The notes: a model not told the origin generated them from the letters alone. A stretch of DNA of 64,000 nt from Hermatobates lingyangjiaoensis (GCA_026182355.1 JAPFBL010000103.1:1364001-1428000); one strand, 5' to 3'; numbered from the stretch's first letter, positions 23,301 through 35,250 are shown. Numbers and translations are program-made.

Positions 23301-26300
23301 ATCAGTAATACTTTATAAAGTCAGTTTACATAAGCTTTAGGTTTTCAGGCTTTAGTACAGCACTTTTATAGAGAGATGTTTTAATTATTTCTGTTAGACA
23401 GGACGAGTTTTTGGGAGCGTTATTATAATGTTATTTGTTATAGCCAATACTCCCGTTGGCTTTATTTTATGAAAAATAATAAAAAGAATACGTATGGGGT
23501 GACAATAATTTGACTTTCCTCATTTTAAGTGGCAAATTTTAAATTTCTTAGTGCTTGCATGATATTATATTAAAATGAATTTCCTGATCTACAGCACACA
23601 CATAACAATTCAAACACTAGATCTTTTGAAACGATTTGTGGTTTACAATATTTGTTTAAGACAGTAAGGGTAAGTAACATTTTCAATAAACGAATTTAAT
23701 TATTCATTCATTCCCACTCGACTGTGGGGAATTCGAGTTTTGAACAATACGTTGGTTGCTGCACTGACCAACCGTGCTTCTGTGACAATTTATACAGACA
23801 AGTGAAAAAAAAGAACGGATATCACTACATCGCGTAATGTTCAGATGTTAGATTAAATCGTGGTAAGCGCGAAACATAATAATGTCGATTTGGTTGGATT
23901 GTTAAGAAAGGATGTGAAGGAAGGACTGTGATTAATGAGAAGGCAAGTTTGTTGGCTGCTTAGTCCACATTATTCTGATGTCTATGAATTTGTTAAAATT
24001 GAATAGCTGTGGAAATTTTCTTTAAGTATTTCGATTTCCTCTGACTCTTACCTCAGCATTTCTTCCTGAATTATCAAGCGCGCAGAAGACGAATATCTAT
24101 CTCAGAACATAGTTCATACTCTTTTTCATTATTTACATGTAGTTATATTATTTATGTACTTCCTAACAACCACAAACTCTTTGATATCCTTGATTCTTCA
24201 TTCTCTATAAGACTTGTAGTTTTTGGCTATGATTGTCTGACGGGGTGATATATTGTTATTTGCCTACTTTATGGAACCATTAGTTTTGTAGTCAACAACA
24301 TTAGTTTTTATTGTTTAAATTCACAAATTTACTTTCTACCCATAAATGTTTATTACCTCTACCCAATTATCACTTTGCATTTTAATTTTTTGTAAATTTC
24401 TATACATTATAATGATTATTTGTATGATAGTGAATATTCAATTTCTTAAAAAATATTCAGCATTCACTTCTTCCACAACTTCTTAAATCCTGATTTTCCC
24501 CTGTACGATACTAAGGAGGAGGAAGTCTGAAGACCATCCTCCGGAAGGGTAGAGGGTCCAAAAGCGCTAACTAGTGGGAACCAACCTCGAACCTCGAACA
24601 AGTGCACCTAAGAACCCGAAGAAGACCTTCCCAAAGAAGGAGAAAGGGAGTTACTTTCTCCTGAAACGTAGAGAGCCTGAATGGACATTATCAATGTTGG
24701 TTTACGCAGATTCTGCAAAGAAGAGGAAAAAGCATCGTTGCACTTGCTTACTGACTATAAGGCAACTTTACTGCACAGTGGTAGGTACTTGGGAACACTC
24801 AACAAAATCATAGAAAAACTTTTGCCACTGTGACCTGCAAAAGTGCTGAGCTTCTTGAAGGCGTTGAAGCTAACTGCTAGGGTACTTTAGTACAGAAAAT
24901 GGGAAGTACAATAGTTTTTTTTAAGACGCAGTGCTATAGTCACCCTCATAAATAATAATAATGGTAATAAAAAATAAGTCTTTTTAAATATTCTGTCGCT
25001 CTATTTGTTTCCGATAGTAAGAGTCTGATAACCATATTTCCTTTGTAGATATCATTGTTAACAATGATAATAGCAATTTCGTAATCTTTGTTCAGTTCAA
25101 ACAGACTGACTCTGAGCAGTCTCTCGATTTAATGACTAAGAACTTTTTTATGTAAAACACTGCCTCCATTTTATTCATGGCCACTTAGTAGTGTCGTATT
25201 TGCATCATAGCTCTGGTATATATTCTGAATTGATAAATAATAATTCTATATTCATTTTACCCCACTATACGTATTGTACAGTGATCATGAAATAATTCAA
25301 TACTAGGATTTTGACGGATTTTTATTTTTGAAAGACCCCAGATGGTATCTGTGTGGGAGGCTACAAATGATGGTAGATGTGTATGTGTTCAAAAGTGTTT
25401 GGGTACTCTGAAGTCTTCATTATTAAATTGATCGCATTTCATATTTTACACAGAAAATCATTACTTCTGTATGTACATTTATGAGTGTCATTAAAATATT
25501 TAAAACCAAGTTGATTTTAGTAACAACAAAAGAAAGTACAATATGATAGTAAGGTTGTGCAGCATTCGTGTCCGATGATATGATTAATTATCACTGGGTC
25601 TATATAAATCATTATAGACACATGTATACAAATGATACATTACTCCTAATGACGAATGTAGAGTCTCATTAAAATAAAACAAAAATAAATATCTTTACTT
25701 CAACTACAGCTGAGTGTAGGACTTTCTAGATTTTTTTTCTATTTTTAATGTATATGCTATTGTTTTAATGTTTATATTACTTTTATTAATATTGATTAAA
25801 TGTTTTCTGTAGCTCACTTTATTTTTATTCAATTTGATTTTTCATATAATTTAATGTTATTTATTATATTACTTTGTTTGCATCACTTCTATCAAGTAAT
25901 AACACTATGAGAATGTTTTTGATAGGAGATATATCCTTAAGTTTCCTTATGATAAACCCATCCACTCTCCTGATGAGAATGGATATCGGATTGTGGTGAG
26001 TGATTGTGTCATTTTCTTCGATTTTATTTTCTCTATCTTAGTATTATGGTTTTAAACATTCCCGAGAATGTGTTACACATACTGGATACATAACTGCCTA
26101 ATTATATTGATATTGTTTTCTCAAACTCTTAACGTCTACTGTCAAAGTTCTTCATATTTCCTTCCAATCTGACTGTCTTGTATCTCTCATTTTTTTTAGA
26201 AGCCAGTATGTTTTTTTTTTTGTTTTATATTTTAGCAAGGATTGTATACGGTATATTCAGCTAAACTCATTGGAAATTATATTTTAGAAATAACCTGAAC

Positions 26301-28066
26301 ATGAACTGTATTTATTTTTCTACAAAACATTTTTAACGCAGGCAATAATAGTGGAAGTTTCTATATCATCTATTATGAATCATAAAGCGTTCACAACACA
26401 TAAAACCATTTATTTATTAGTTAGTGAGAAAGATAAATACTTACATTTATTATAATAAAAGTGCAGCAAGCAAGGCTGATGCCAACAAAAATAAAAAAAA
26501 AGCCCATAGAACTTTTCGACATGATCTGGATGTGCAAAAATAATCTAAAAAAACCGACAACAAACTTTTATACTATCAATTTAATAGTAATTTAATTTAA
26601 TAATAATCAATTAGGATTAGTCATTTAAATAATTTGTTCAAACTGACGCATTATCAGGTTTAGTAAAGAATTCATAATTTCTTTTCATTGTTTTAATAAA
26701 TAACAAACCATTTTTCAAATGCTGAAGAAACAACCTGCATATGAGAACTGATATACGATTTAATAGCTTCATTCTTTTTGGTTGGAAAATTTATGAAAAT
26801 TATAAACTCTCTATAAAGTACATAATATGTAGAGTCGGAGTAAATATTACTGGAATATTTTGTAGATAATTTTTGGAACATTAGACAATTTAGCTTTTAT
26901 AATTGAAATATATTTCCTCATAAATATTAAGTATCAATAAAAATAATGTCTGCAGTTTGTTTATTTTTTTTCATCATATATGAAACTGTACTAGAACCTT
27001 AAAGTAGCCAACCCTAGTTAGTAATATCTGTAACAAGGTATTTCGACATTATTTACTTATTTTACGGTCTCAATACGATTTGGTATTCTAATCTACAATA
27101 TATTTTCAACATTAAGTTGTTGGACCTTTTGTGTATAGCCTAGAACTTAAAAATTTGTGCTCCTAGTTTTGCTTTCAACAGTGTGTGCAGATATTTTTTA
27201 AACCAGTTCTATGACTGAATCAAAGTTACAACACAAAATCATTATACGCATAACGTACAGTGATAAATCTTTAAAACATATAGAAACATGTTCAATATAT
27301 GTTTATTGAAACAAATTCGTTTAACAAAAAAAAAAACGTAAAAAACATAGTCAATTGAATGTTTCATTATCTACAATGCTAATGTCAAAAACATTTTCCT
27401 GTTTCGTTATTTAAATTCTAAAAACATTCAAAAATTGAAAATATGATTTTTGTCATTTGTTTGCATTGTGATATTAACCAGTCTGAGTTAATTAACCAGT
27501 CTGATTATTTCTCAAAGGCAAGATTTATGTTTAATTATTTAAAGCGTGGGAAATATATATATATATATATATAAAATATATATATATATATATCAATGAT
27601 CACACCACAATAAGAAATGGGAAAACAAGACTAAGATATTTCAACCGTAACAAGCGGTCCTCGTCAGAGTCAAAAACGGTTGAAAGATCTTAATCTTGTT
27701 TTCCCATTTCTTATTGTGGTTTGATCATTGATATATATATATATACAATTAAAAGAAACGGTCCAGCGGACTTTTTTAAAATAAAATAAATTCAAAACGA
27801 AGGAAACACACAGAAAGACATAGACATAACTCACATCGATATTTCGACCATCGTCGTCATCAGGAGGTGTGAAGAGCGAAGAGCGAAGAGTCCCGCAGGA
27901 AGACGAAATATTGATGTGAGTTATGTCTGTGTCTTTCTATGTGTTTCCTTCGTTTTGAATTTATTTCATATATATATATAAAAACTTCACATAAACAAGT
28001 GAAACAACAATCAATGATTAAACCAATTTAAGTCTTGTTTTCCCATTCTTATTGTGGTTTAATCAT

Positions 28067-28120
<54 letters not shown>

Positions 28121-31100
28121 ATGATCAAACCACAATAAGAAAATGGGAAAACAAGACTAAGATCTTTCAACCATAACAAGCGGTCTTCGTCAGAGTCAAA
28201 AACCCAACGGAAACACTAGATGCAGAGAACATCTGGTTAGGGGTTGAGAAGAGTGGGAGGGAAGAGTAGTATTTTAAAAGGGTGAAAACACAGGAAAGGA
28301 CTAATGTCCAGAAAGGGATGTTTGGACATTTATAACAAATTTTTCCATTTAGAACCTGAAAATATGTTTATTATTTTAAAAACATTTCCAAGTTTTTGTC
28401 TGAAATGTCAAAAACATGTATTAAATTATGTCGTTTTTAGATAATATTTAATTTAAGATGTAGGATAATTTCATTTATTATTTTCAAAAGAATTTTTTAA
28501 GATCCCTTAGTTTTGGATAAACAAACAGTTTTTATATCTCCATTGCTCTTTACCATCATTGAAATTTCATAAATTTTTTTTTTAAATTTTACTTTTGTGT
28601 TCAATGTTTGGACAAATTTTCATGATTTTCAATGAGCCGCTTAGCGTCAAAAAACATTTTATAATAACAGAAATTGTAGTTTAACGCCCCTTTGGTGAAT
28701 GTAATTTTTAAAAGAAATATTTTAGCTTATTCTCCATATAATGTTTTACTTTTAGGCATAGTTTCATTTTGATCCGTCAAACAGTATGGCTTGTATCGCT
28801 CTCACAAGGTTTCAGATTGAATTATAAGTCAAATTTTTTTCATTTTATTGAATAAAAAATATTTTCCGTTGTTTTAAAATTCTGAATATATTTTTCGTTT
28901 ATTTCATTTGTAACAACAAAGATAATACCCAATATTCAAAACTCTATAGTTAGCAAGTTAGGAGAAAAAAATGTTTTCTAAAACCGGTTTTTGGCAAAAA
29001 AAATTACTTTCCCGTCATGCATAATTCTTCCCAATCAATAGGGATCTTCTTCCCTATGGGGCCTATTTTTGTTTAAAATATCAACTTGATCCATCAAGGT
29101 TCTGGACTGTTGCGTGGTGAAAAGCAATGCTAACACACTCACCCACACACACACACAGACATCATCGAAAAAACTTTCTAAAACGACTTTTGGGACCTCA
29201 AAACATGTAATTCCGTTAAAATTTCGAGATCGAATTTTTTCACGATCACTATGCTTTACTTATAGTGAAATAAAAAATGGAAAAGATTTATATGAGATAA
29301 TAGACTACCCGTCACGAGTTAGGTCATCTTACACCTTCCCTATTTACTACAATTATGTGCACATAAATGCAGATAAACTCTACATTATTTCTTTTACAAT
29401 AAAGAAGGTAATGAACATATTAAGAAGACAGTTCTCTTTATTTATATTTATTTTACAATTTAAATTTCGCAGAAAAAACCTTAATGTTTTCTTTCTATTG
29501 GGGATTTCTATTGACCCTACTGGGAGCAACATGTAATTGGCTCCTTGAAATGTATGAATAGTCATGGCTAATGCTAAATGAATTGGAAATTGAATCTTTA
29601 AAAAAGGAATGGTGTCCTCTTCATATAAAATGATTTTGAATTTTTGAAATAAAACTATTTCCCCTTGATTTATCTTTGAAATAAAACTATTTCCCCTGTG
29701 AAATAAAAAAAAACTATTATTTAATGCTTTCATGTCATTTAAATTAGGTTTTAGAAGATTATTTTACAAAAGTCCCTATGGTACAGTTGTTAGCGTGCTT
29801 GTCCTCAAAAGTCAAGAGCGTGGGTTCAATTCACACAGAATGTCTAATATTTTATTCAGTATAGATCGTGTGCTACCATTTAGACACTAATACCAGAGCT
29901 TTATAAGTAAATAAATAAAAAGAAATATATTTTTATTTATAAAAAAATCAGTTCGAATGAACATATAATTCTTATTTTTTCCACGATATAATGGATTTTT
30001 CTAACAAAATTCTATAATCAAGATATATGCTTAATCCTTCAACAAATGTAATATCAGATTAGATTGAATATTCTGCGTTCTGGTAGGCTATAGTAGGATT
30101 GAGTGATTAGAGGGTAGAATGCATTTTCTCTGAACTGAGAATTTGCTGTTTCATAAACGATGCAAGATTACTTTACTTTTTTTGAAATGAGGCACTGGGT
30201 TTTATAATTATTAAATCTAATGAAATTATTACGTTTATCTTTAAGCAAATTACTTTTCGTGTCATGTATGCAGTTGGTATTCATTTTTAGTAATGAAAAT
30301 TTAAAAAAAATTAATGTTTGTAAAATTTAAACTTTAGTTATAATATCATTGCTGATAGTAAATACAATATCAAACAAACAAAAAAATGTATGTAGTTCTC
30401 TATGTGAATATAAGTTATATTCATTATTAGAACGAGATTGGGTACAACTATTTGAAATGACCAATTGGATGTAATTTTTCCTAAACATGCATGTGGCCCG
30501 AGTTTATTAAACTTAGACTTATCCGATCCCAAATCTAAATATTCGCTCTTAGATCAGCTGGATCAGAAACCAATATATGTGATGTGGGCCAATTGGAATA
30601 GGCGATTCAGTGTTTAAATATTTACGAAGAATTGTTTAGGACTATTATCAACAATTATTAACTATTATCAACATAGAGATTACGTTATAAGTAACGTAAA
30701 CCATTCAATCTAGATTGATTGCTTATTAATGTTTGCAATTAAACCCAATTCTATTAACTTAGAATTATTAAATTTAACATAAAACAAACAGTATACTATT
30801 AAATCTATCTATGATGACTATAATCGATGGCGATTTAGTGTTCACATTTCTGTAAATTTAACAGTCTGATGAAGCTAAGTCGAAATTTATGCTGAACCTG
30901 ATTGCACTCATAATCATTCTGCTGTCATATGCAATTATTTAGCTACACCCTATGCAAAGCTGATATATACGAAGTTTCAGACAAATATTTTTCAAAGTTT
31001 TCAAGGAGGAATTTGAATTGTCATAGATTTGATAGCAATTAACACAGTGTAATTTAAATTGTACTTATACCAGTTCTCAGAAGTTATTTTCAAACAGCTT

Positions 31101-32224
31101 CATAATAATCAAAGGATAGTTACTTCTTACACAATAAACAAAAAAAAAATTTTTTTTCCAATCCGAATGTAGAAATGAAATTTCAACTGCTATGTAAAAA
31201 TGTATCCCAAAAAATCTATTTTGTGATGAACTTCATATCCTATTATGAATTCTCTGCCTTATATTATTAATCAAAATTCATATGCAACTCCACATTTAAA
31301 ATAATTCTGGTCAAATGGAACAAATAATTAACTGGATTATATGTACCTGATGATATACCGATGGTGATTTACTATCTCCCTTAAATTTTGCCTGTATCTT
31401 TTTACAAAGTCTTCATTGATAGGCTCGTATTCATTGGTTTTTTTTGATTTAACTGTTAATAATTCTACTGCGTCCACTATAATCTCCATATGCATATACA
31501 TAACAGAGCAAGCAATGACAAAATTAGAATAAGTGATTCCAGTGTGTAGACCCACATAAAATACAATCAAACATTCTGAAAGTAGTCCTAGAAAATAACC
31601 AGTATAGGTGTCCGATGAAAGTGATGTGAAGGCAGGGATTGGTAAACGACTATCAACACCTGGAGGTACAGTCCTTTCAACATCATATTCTGGGTACATG
31701 GACTTGACTATAAGATTTGGTATAACGTAGATCAAGCCATTAACTATGTTCAATAATATCCATGCAGGTCTGAAATACTTTAATACTGAATTAACAAGAG
31801 CTTTGTTCTTTTTTAAACATTCTTTATTCAGATTAGAGTAAAAGTTAATGTCTTGTGCCAATAGCTGTATTCCACTTTCTAAATCTCGCCTCTTGCAAAA
31901 GTTTGTGACGTGCATTAAAATCGATAATGCTTCGAAACACATTATGTTGGTCATAGAAATTGTAAAGTCCCTATTGTTGTGCTTTAATCCCAAACGTATA
32001 TTTTCTGCTGTAATGTTCATCACAAATATCATAGCTACAACAGTAAGTATGTTATACAGAAGAGTGTATAAAACATACTTAGGATGGAAACTATTATATG
32101 TACCACAGATAAAAAAACTATGACCAAAGTAATATTCAAGTACAGGTAAAATTTTCAATCTGTCTTCTGGGCTCAAACACTTGAAGTATTCTTGCAGTTT
32201 GGGGCTGATCCACTCTCGTATCAT
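17620..32224 (-). CDS. insect odorant receptor OR2, five-exon gene (join of exons listed separately)
   Basis: Complete OR gene: exon 1 31347-32224, exon 2 26445-26544, exon 3 22290-22394, exon 4 21235-21393, exon 5 17620-17670; predicted 430 aa. It is the same receptor type as OR1, but more divergent from OR1 and OR3 than they are from each other. The intron 3 donor is GTCATT rather than GTCAGT and the intron 4 donor is GTATAA; both keep GT. Introns 1, 2 and 4 hold Helitron, PLE and other repeat fragments. I see no stop or frameshift, so it should be functional. Confidence 0.92.
18370..18545 (-). mobile_element. PLE-4 3'-end fragment
   Basis: Matches 57270-57560 and 4460-4490/4770-5030 (for example TTAAACTCTCATTGCCAACG and the 'cctttttcatag' box). 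It is only the non-coding 3' end, in OR2 intron 4. Confidence 0.6.
18549..18970. repeat. GC-richer unclassified repeat in OR2 intron 4
   Basis: The stretch CCCACTAGTTAGCACTTTTGG with the following CCGAAGGATGGTCTCCGGA recurs inverted at about 24505-24575, so this is a dispersed repeat. Composition differs from the AT-rich surroundings. It contains a small palindrome CCGTTCGTAATACGAACGG (18749-18767). I cannot assign a family. Confidence 0.5.
19860..20110. repeat. GC-richer repeat-like fragment
   Basis: A compositionally distinct stretch (GGGGTTGGGGGTCCCGACCC and onward) within OR2 intron 4. There is no clear frame and no second copy in the window. It is probably a transposon fragment. Confidence 0.3.
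20341..20750. mobile_element. degenerate PLE-1-like inverted fragment
   Basis: The left part (20341-20480) and right part (20600-20750) are diverged inverted copies with the PLE N-terminal frame (ending GLLPTFT before (TA)n). A hammerhead-like motif lies on the minus strand at about 20475-20515 (CTGAAGATTGTG...CACCGAAACATG). It is older than the 3.1-4.3 kb copy judging by its substitutions. Confidence 0.65.
20860..20960 (+). mobile_element. PLE end fragment with degenerate hammerhead-like motif
   Basis: CTGAAGACGGATTACGCAAAAATT followed by GAGTCTC resembles the CTGATGACGGTT...ACCGAAAATTAGAGAC type at 37081, with the GAAA core lost. It is followed by (TA)n. Confidence 0.5.
21235..21393 (-). 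CDS. OR2 exon 4
   Basis: A 159-bp exon starting NKKLNNALYSTDW, with DAKTRKSLILMQTASQNA, ending ANLATLGK. Two usually conserved positions differ from OR1 and OR3 (GAYFNV in place of GDYFKV). The donor is GTATAA. Confidence 0.9.
22290..22394 (-). CDS. OR2 exon 3
   Basis: A 105-bp exon starting VENSLISRINYFV and ending CFLGQLFTDQ. The acceptor is TTACAG and the donor GTCATT. The positions correspond to exon 3 in OR1 and OR3. Confidence 0.9.
22880..23160. repeat. GC-richer unassigned stretch in OR2 intron 2
   Basis: Compositionally distinct from the flanks, with short open frames only. It looks like an old transposon fragment; no family was recognised. Confidence 0.25.
24505..24860 (-). repeat. 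second copy of the 18.55-kb repeat family
   Basis: Its left part is the reverse complement of 18549-18660 (CTAACTAGTGGG side). The rest, to about 24860, shares the GC-richer composition. The 79-codon plus frame here has no recognisable domain. Confidence 0.45.
25926..25995 (+). CDS. possible plus-strand exon inside OR2 intron 2
   Basis: A 70-bp frame between TTTTGATAG and the donor GTG/gtgagt. The peptide is RYILKFPYDKPIHSP, then DENGYRIV. The ending resembles the 'D.(N)G.R(I/V)' border of CRAL-TRIO lipid-binding proteins, but this is too short to assign. It does not join in phase to the 17.0-kb exon. Confidence 0.3.
26445..26544 (-). CDS. OR2 exon 2
   Basis: A 100-bp exon with a TTTTTTTAG acceptor and a GTAAGT donor. 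The peptide starts LFLHIQIMSKSS, continues with GFFFIFVGISLACC, and ends IIIN. Confidence 0.92.
27592..27732. repeat. PLE-2-type palindrome with deleted centre
   Basis: Arms 27592-27647 and 27677-27732. The left part keeps the minus hammerhead-like motif with a mutated palindrome (AGATAT); the right arm retains only GGTTGAAAGATCTT. It is bounded on both sides by (TA)n. OR2 intron 1. Confidence 0.8.
27782..27970. repeat. palindrome of the CTGATGA/AUAU type, one motif truncated
   Basis: The left arm holds a full minus-strand motif (about 27840-27872, CTGATGA-C-GACGATGGTC-GAAATATC). The right arm starts within it at GAAATATTG (27904), so the right motif lacks its 5' half. It lies between (TA)n tracts. 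Confidence 0.75.
28118..28330 (-). mobile_element. PLE-2 3'-end fragment
   Basis: Matches 39560-39760 (hammerhead-like motif on minus at about 28160-28200, then the 'acatctggt' and 'ggaaaggacttatgtcc'-like region). There is no coding part. It is preceded by a roughly 50-bp (TA)n tract (28070-28118). Confidence 0.7.
28830..29190 (-). mobile_element. Helitron-like 3' non-coding region
   Basis: Homologous to 1-345. It lies directly downstream, on the minus strand, of the helicase fragment 29380-29733, as the 3' region of the same element would. Confidence 0.5.
29290..29733 (-). pseudogene. Helitron-type (Pif1-like) helicase C-terminal fragment
   Basis: The minus frame reads FLKIQFPIHLALAMTIHTFQG, the conserved 'R..F.MTI.K.QGQT' helicase motif of Helitron Rep-helicases, and ends NMFITFFIVKEIM, like the family's C-terminus. 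Gln-Gly is kept, but the usual Lys is replaced by Thr and the preceding core is missing. It is a relic in OR2 intron 1. Confidence 0.65.
29772..29843 (+). pseudogene. tRNA-like relic or SINE head
   Basis: A cloverleaf can be drawn: D stem GTAC/GTGC, anticodon stem TTGTC/GTCAA with loop CTCAAAA (anticodon CAA), and T loop TTCAATT in GTGGG/CACAC. A-box-like TGGTACAGTTG and B-box-like GGTTCAATTCA are present. The acceptor stem does not pair, and one T-stem and one anticodon-stem pair are broken. It is therefore a decayed tRNA or tRNA-derived SINE start. Confidence 0.5.
31347..32224 (-). CDS. OR2 exon 1 (residues 1-292)
   Basis: Starts MIREWISPKLQEYF; hydrophobic helices correspond to those of OR1 (VLYTLLYNILTVVAMIFVM and others). 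The loop motif DSRLPIPAFTSLSSDTYTGY matches OR1 and OR3. A one-base insertion just upstream of the ATG breaks the longer frame that OR1 and OR3 keep, which supports this start. The exon ends ATCAG before gtacat, phase 2. Confidence 0.92.
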
Positions 32225-33077
32225 GTTTGCATGAACTGACTTTGATCTTCTCAAGAACTTCTGTATAATTCACAATTAATTGTGTATTTAAAACCATTTA
32301 ATAATCCTCTCTGGTTTTGCAAACTTAATGCCAATCGCTGTGTTTATCTCGTTTAAATTGATATATAATTATATCCTAGTACTATATACAATTAATGCCG
32401 CTAATTAATTCTTTATAAAACCCCATTTGGTTTAAAATAATCATTCCATTAATATTAATGCTAATTAAAAAATCTAGTCAATAGTGCTCTTGGTAATTGT
32501 CTTGTTTCTTCTTATTAAAAATAATATTTATTGATTTTGTATTCCAATGCTAGAACGAATTACACGTTTTCCACCTACAAAGCTACTAACAAAAAGGGGT
32601 TTCTAGTTTGACAAACCTGATTCTATGATGAGGAAAATTAATGCTGCTTCAACCCAAGCGATATATTATAATGATGATGAAACAATGTAACGTTTGTCAA
32701 TATCAATATTTTCTCACATCCACATGAATATGAATTTTGATGTGTCTATGTTTGAGAGAGAGAGCGTGTGTTTGGTGTAAGGTTTTTCAACAAGATCCAC
32801 ATAAACTCTAAGTGCTACTTTCTGCCATATTTTCTTCTATGTAATCTTTTGTTAATAAGAGTTTGAATCATATCATGCATAAATGTAGTAAAAAGGTGGG
32901 ATATATTTCATTTATTTTTATGTTGAATTTCATATAATTTGTTGACAAGTGATATTTACGGTCAGTTATACTCTTCAAGGTTCTGTTAAGTGGTGGATGG
33001 GTGATATTTTGATTTCTTGGTGTAATCTGGTTCAGCATGCAGTTTGAGATTTCCTTCTGTAAATTTAATTTATATAT

Positions 33078-33655
33078 ATACTAGAATTTTTAATAGAACA
33101 CATAGAAAAGAGATCACTGAACTCACTACTATATTTCGATGTCCTCGTCTTCGGGAGAAGATGTGAATCGCTCCAAAGGCTGATAACGACTGACTTGGCG
33201 TTCGAACTGAAGCACTCAAACAGTGTAGCCAACTTTCGGAGAAAAGGTAGCCAGGGAAGGCAAAGAGATAAAAGCCAAATAAAAATTAAAAAATGAAAAC
33301 ATTTAACTAAAATAAAATAAAACAAGGATGACTTAGTCTTCTGGGCGCTAGATCGGCTCCTGGGCTTAACTTCAATCGTTGATTTTTTTTTTTTTAAAGT
33401 TGTTATCAGCTTTTAATTTTATTTTAGTTAAATGTTTTCATTTTTTAATTTTTATTTGGCTTTTATCTCTTTATCTTCCCTGTCTACCTTTCCTCCGAAA
33501 GTTGGCTACACTGTTTGAGTGCTTCAGTTCGAACGCCAAGTCAGTCGTTATCAGCCTTTGGAGCGATTCACATCTTTCTCTGAAGACGAAAACATAGAAA
33601 TATAGTAGTGAGTTCAGTGATTTCCTTTCAATGTGTCCTTTTAAAAATTCTAGTT
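33078..33655. repeat. long palindrome, about 240-bp arms, with PLE-type motifs
   Basis: Left arm about 33078-33322 and right arm about 33412-33655 are inverted with small differences. The motifs are degraded: the minus copy reads CCGAAGACGAGGACATCGAAATATAG and the plus copy at 33575 CTGAAGACGAAAACATAGAAATATAG. It lies between OR2 and OR3. Confidence 0.8.
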
Positions 33656-33724
33656 TATTCAGTTCGAAGAATCGTTTCATCTAATTGGTATATATATATA
33701 TATATATATGTATATATAGTTCAA

Positions 33725-33900
33725 TATAAACAAAGAAACATAGAGAAATCAGAAGAACACACTTACAGTCTCTAATTTTCGGTTTGAACCGTCTTCAGGA
33801 GAGATAAGAGAGGGAAACCAAGCGCACTGGATCAGAGACGGTTGGAGAGAACAATATTTCTTTGTTTATATTGAACTATATTTGTCCGTTTTGGATCGTA
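33725..33900. mobile_element. PLE end with CTGAAGA/AAUU hammerhead-like motif
   Basis: The minus motif at about 33765-33803 reads CTGAAGA-C-GGTTCAAACC-GAAAATTA, with stem I TCTC/GAGA. Short inverted ends (ATAGTTCAATATAAAC...) border it, followed by (TA)n at 33917-33953. Confidence 0.7.
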
Positions 33901-33916
33901 TTTCCAACGAAAAAAA

Positions 33917-33958
<42 letters not shown>

Positions 33959-33989
33959 ATTTCACATAAACACGTGACATAACAATCAA

Positions 33990-34070
33990 TGATCAAACCA
34001 CAATAAGAAATGGGAAAACAAGACTTAATCGATCTTTTCCATTTCTTATTGTGGTTTGATCATTGACATA
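33990..34070. repeat. short PLE-2-type palindrome
   Basis: ATCAATGATCAAACCACAAT...AAGACTT and its inverse flank about 6 nt. The hammerhead part has been deleted; only the outer arms remain. Confidence 0.75.
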
Positions 34071-34111
34071 TATATATAAAGATTTTACATAAACACGTGA
34101 AATAACAATCA

Positions 34112-34890
34112 ATGATCAAAACTTATTATGAAAATGGGAAAACAAGACTAAGATCTTTAAACCGTAACAAGCGGTCTTCGTCAGATTCAAAAACCCAACT
34201 GATACAAAAACCCGCTAGATACATGATTAAATCAACTGACGAATTCCTGGATATTATTAAAGAACTCAAACCTGAAGGGATTATTGCATCGTTGGACGTG
34301 GAATCATTACTCACGAATGCTCCTGTAAAAGAAACTATAGACATCATTTGTAATTATGTGTACTCCAACAATAACATACCACCGCCTCCTTTGAGCAAAG
34401 AACAGCTAAATAAACTACTCCAAGCATGTACGATGGAAAACTCATTCACAAATATAGATGGATCAATGTATTTGCAGACTGATGGAGTTACTGTGGGTTC
34501 ACCTTTAGGAGTAACTCTGGCTAACTATTACATGTGTCATGTAGAAAACAATATCATGAGTAACAGGCCAGAGATTAACACTCAGATTTACTGCAGGTAT
34601 ATTGATGATTATTTTGTCATAACAAACAACATAGAACAGAACGAAGCCCTGAAAAATGCCATTGAAGAAGAGTCAGACTTAAAATTTACAATAGAAAGAT
34701 CCATAAACAAGAAAATCAATTTCTTGGATGTAAATATTAACACACAAAATACAAAAACTCTCCACTGAAAGAAACAAATCTGGTGTACGAGTACCAATGC
34801 AATTATGGGGACTGTGAAACCCAAAAACGTTCATACATTGGAATGACTACAACTACACTCTCTAGGAGACCGACCATGCACCTGATATAT
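34112..34890 (+). pseudogene. PLE-1 RT to GIY-YIG deletion derivative fused to a PLE-2 end
   Basis: To about 34200 this is a PLE-2 hammerhead arm. It then switches to PLE-1 coding sequence: RT motif ASLDVESLLTNAPV, the substrate-positioning motif DGVTVGSPLG, and the catalytic CRYIDDYF box, ending INFLDVNINTQ. At about 34766 it jumps directly to the endonuclease (ETNLVYEYQCNYG, RSYIGMTTTTLSRRP), so the connector is deleted. The copy at 55255-55905 has the same junction. Confidence 0.85.
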
Positions 34891-34894
34891 ATAA

Positions 34895-35250
34895 ATATAA
34901 ATATATGTATATATATGTGTGTATGTGTGTGTGTGTGTGCGTATGTGTTGAATTGAAATATACAGCAGCCTCTGCATTGACGACTTTTTTGCTGACTGCC
35001 TCTTTCTAATTATTCCCCTTTCGATGTAGGGTAATTCCCAAATTAACTTTGCCAGAGATATAAAAATAATATCCAAAGTCAGATTAACACAACATGACTA
35101 GATAAACGAATGAAAACTAATATTAATATTAATATTAATAAACTAATACTAATTTATTAACGCACAAGCTTTCGACTATACAATAGTCATCATCAAAAAA
35201 GTCGTCAATGCAGAGGCTGCTACATATATCAATTCAATGGGTTTAAAAGA
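34895..35250. mobile_element. PLE-1 inverted 5' end with hammerhead-like motif
   Basis: The minus frame 34831-35076 has the PLE N-terminus (SLAKLIWELPYIERG, KSAKKSS-like). A minus motif at about 35165-35203 reads TTGATGATGACTATTGTATAGTCGAAAGCTTG, with a mutated first base. The N-terminal frame returns on plus (VVNAEAAT-like) to LLPAYI before (TA)n at 35269. It is nearly identical to 55906-56325. Confidence 0.65.

Noticed and set aside
30860..30900. CTGATGAAGCTAAGTCGAAATT as a further hammerhead
   Set aside because: No stem II can be formed, and no palindrome follows GAAA; similarly 51503 lacks GAAA.
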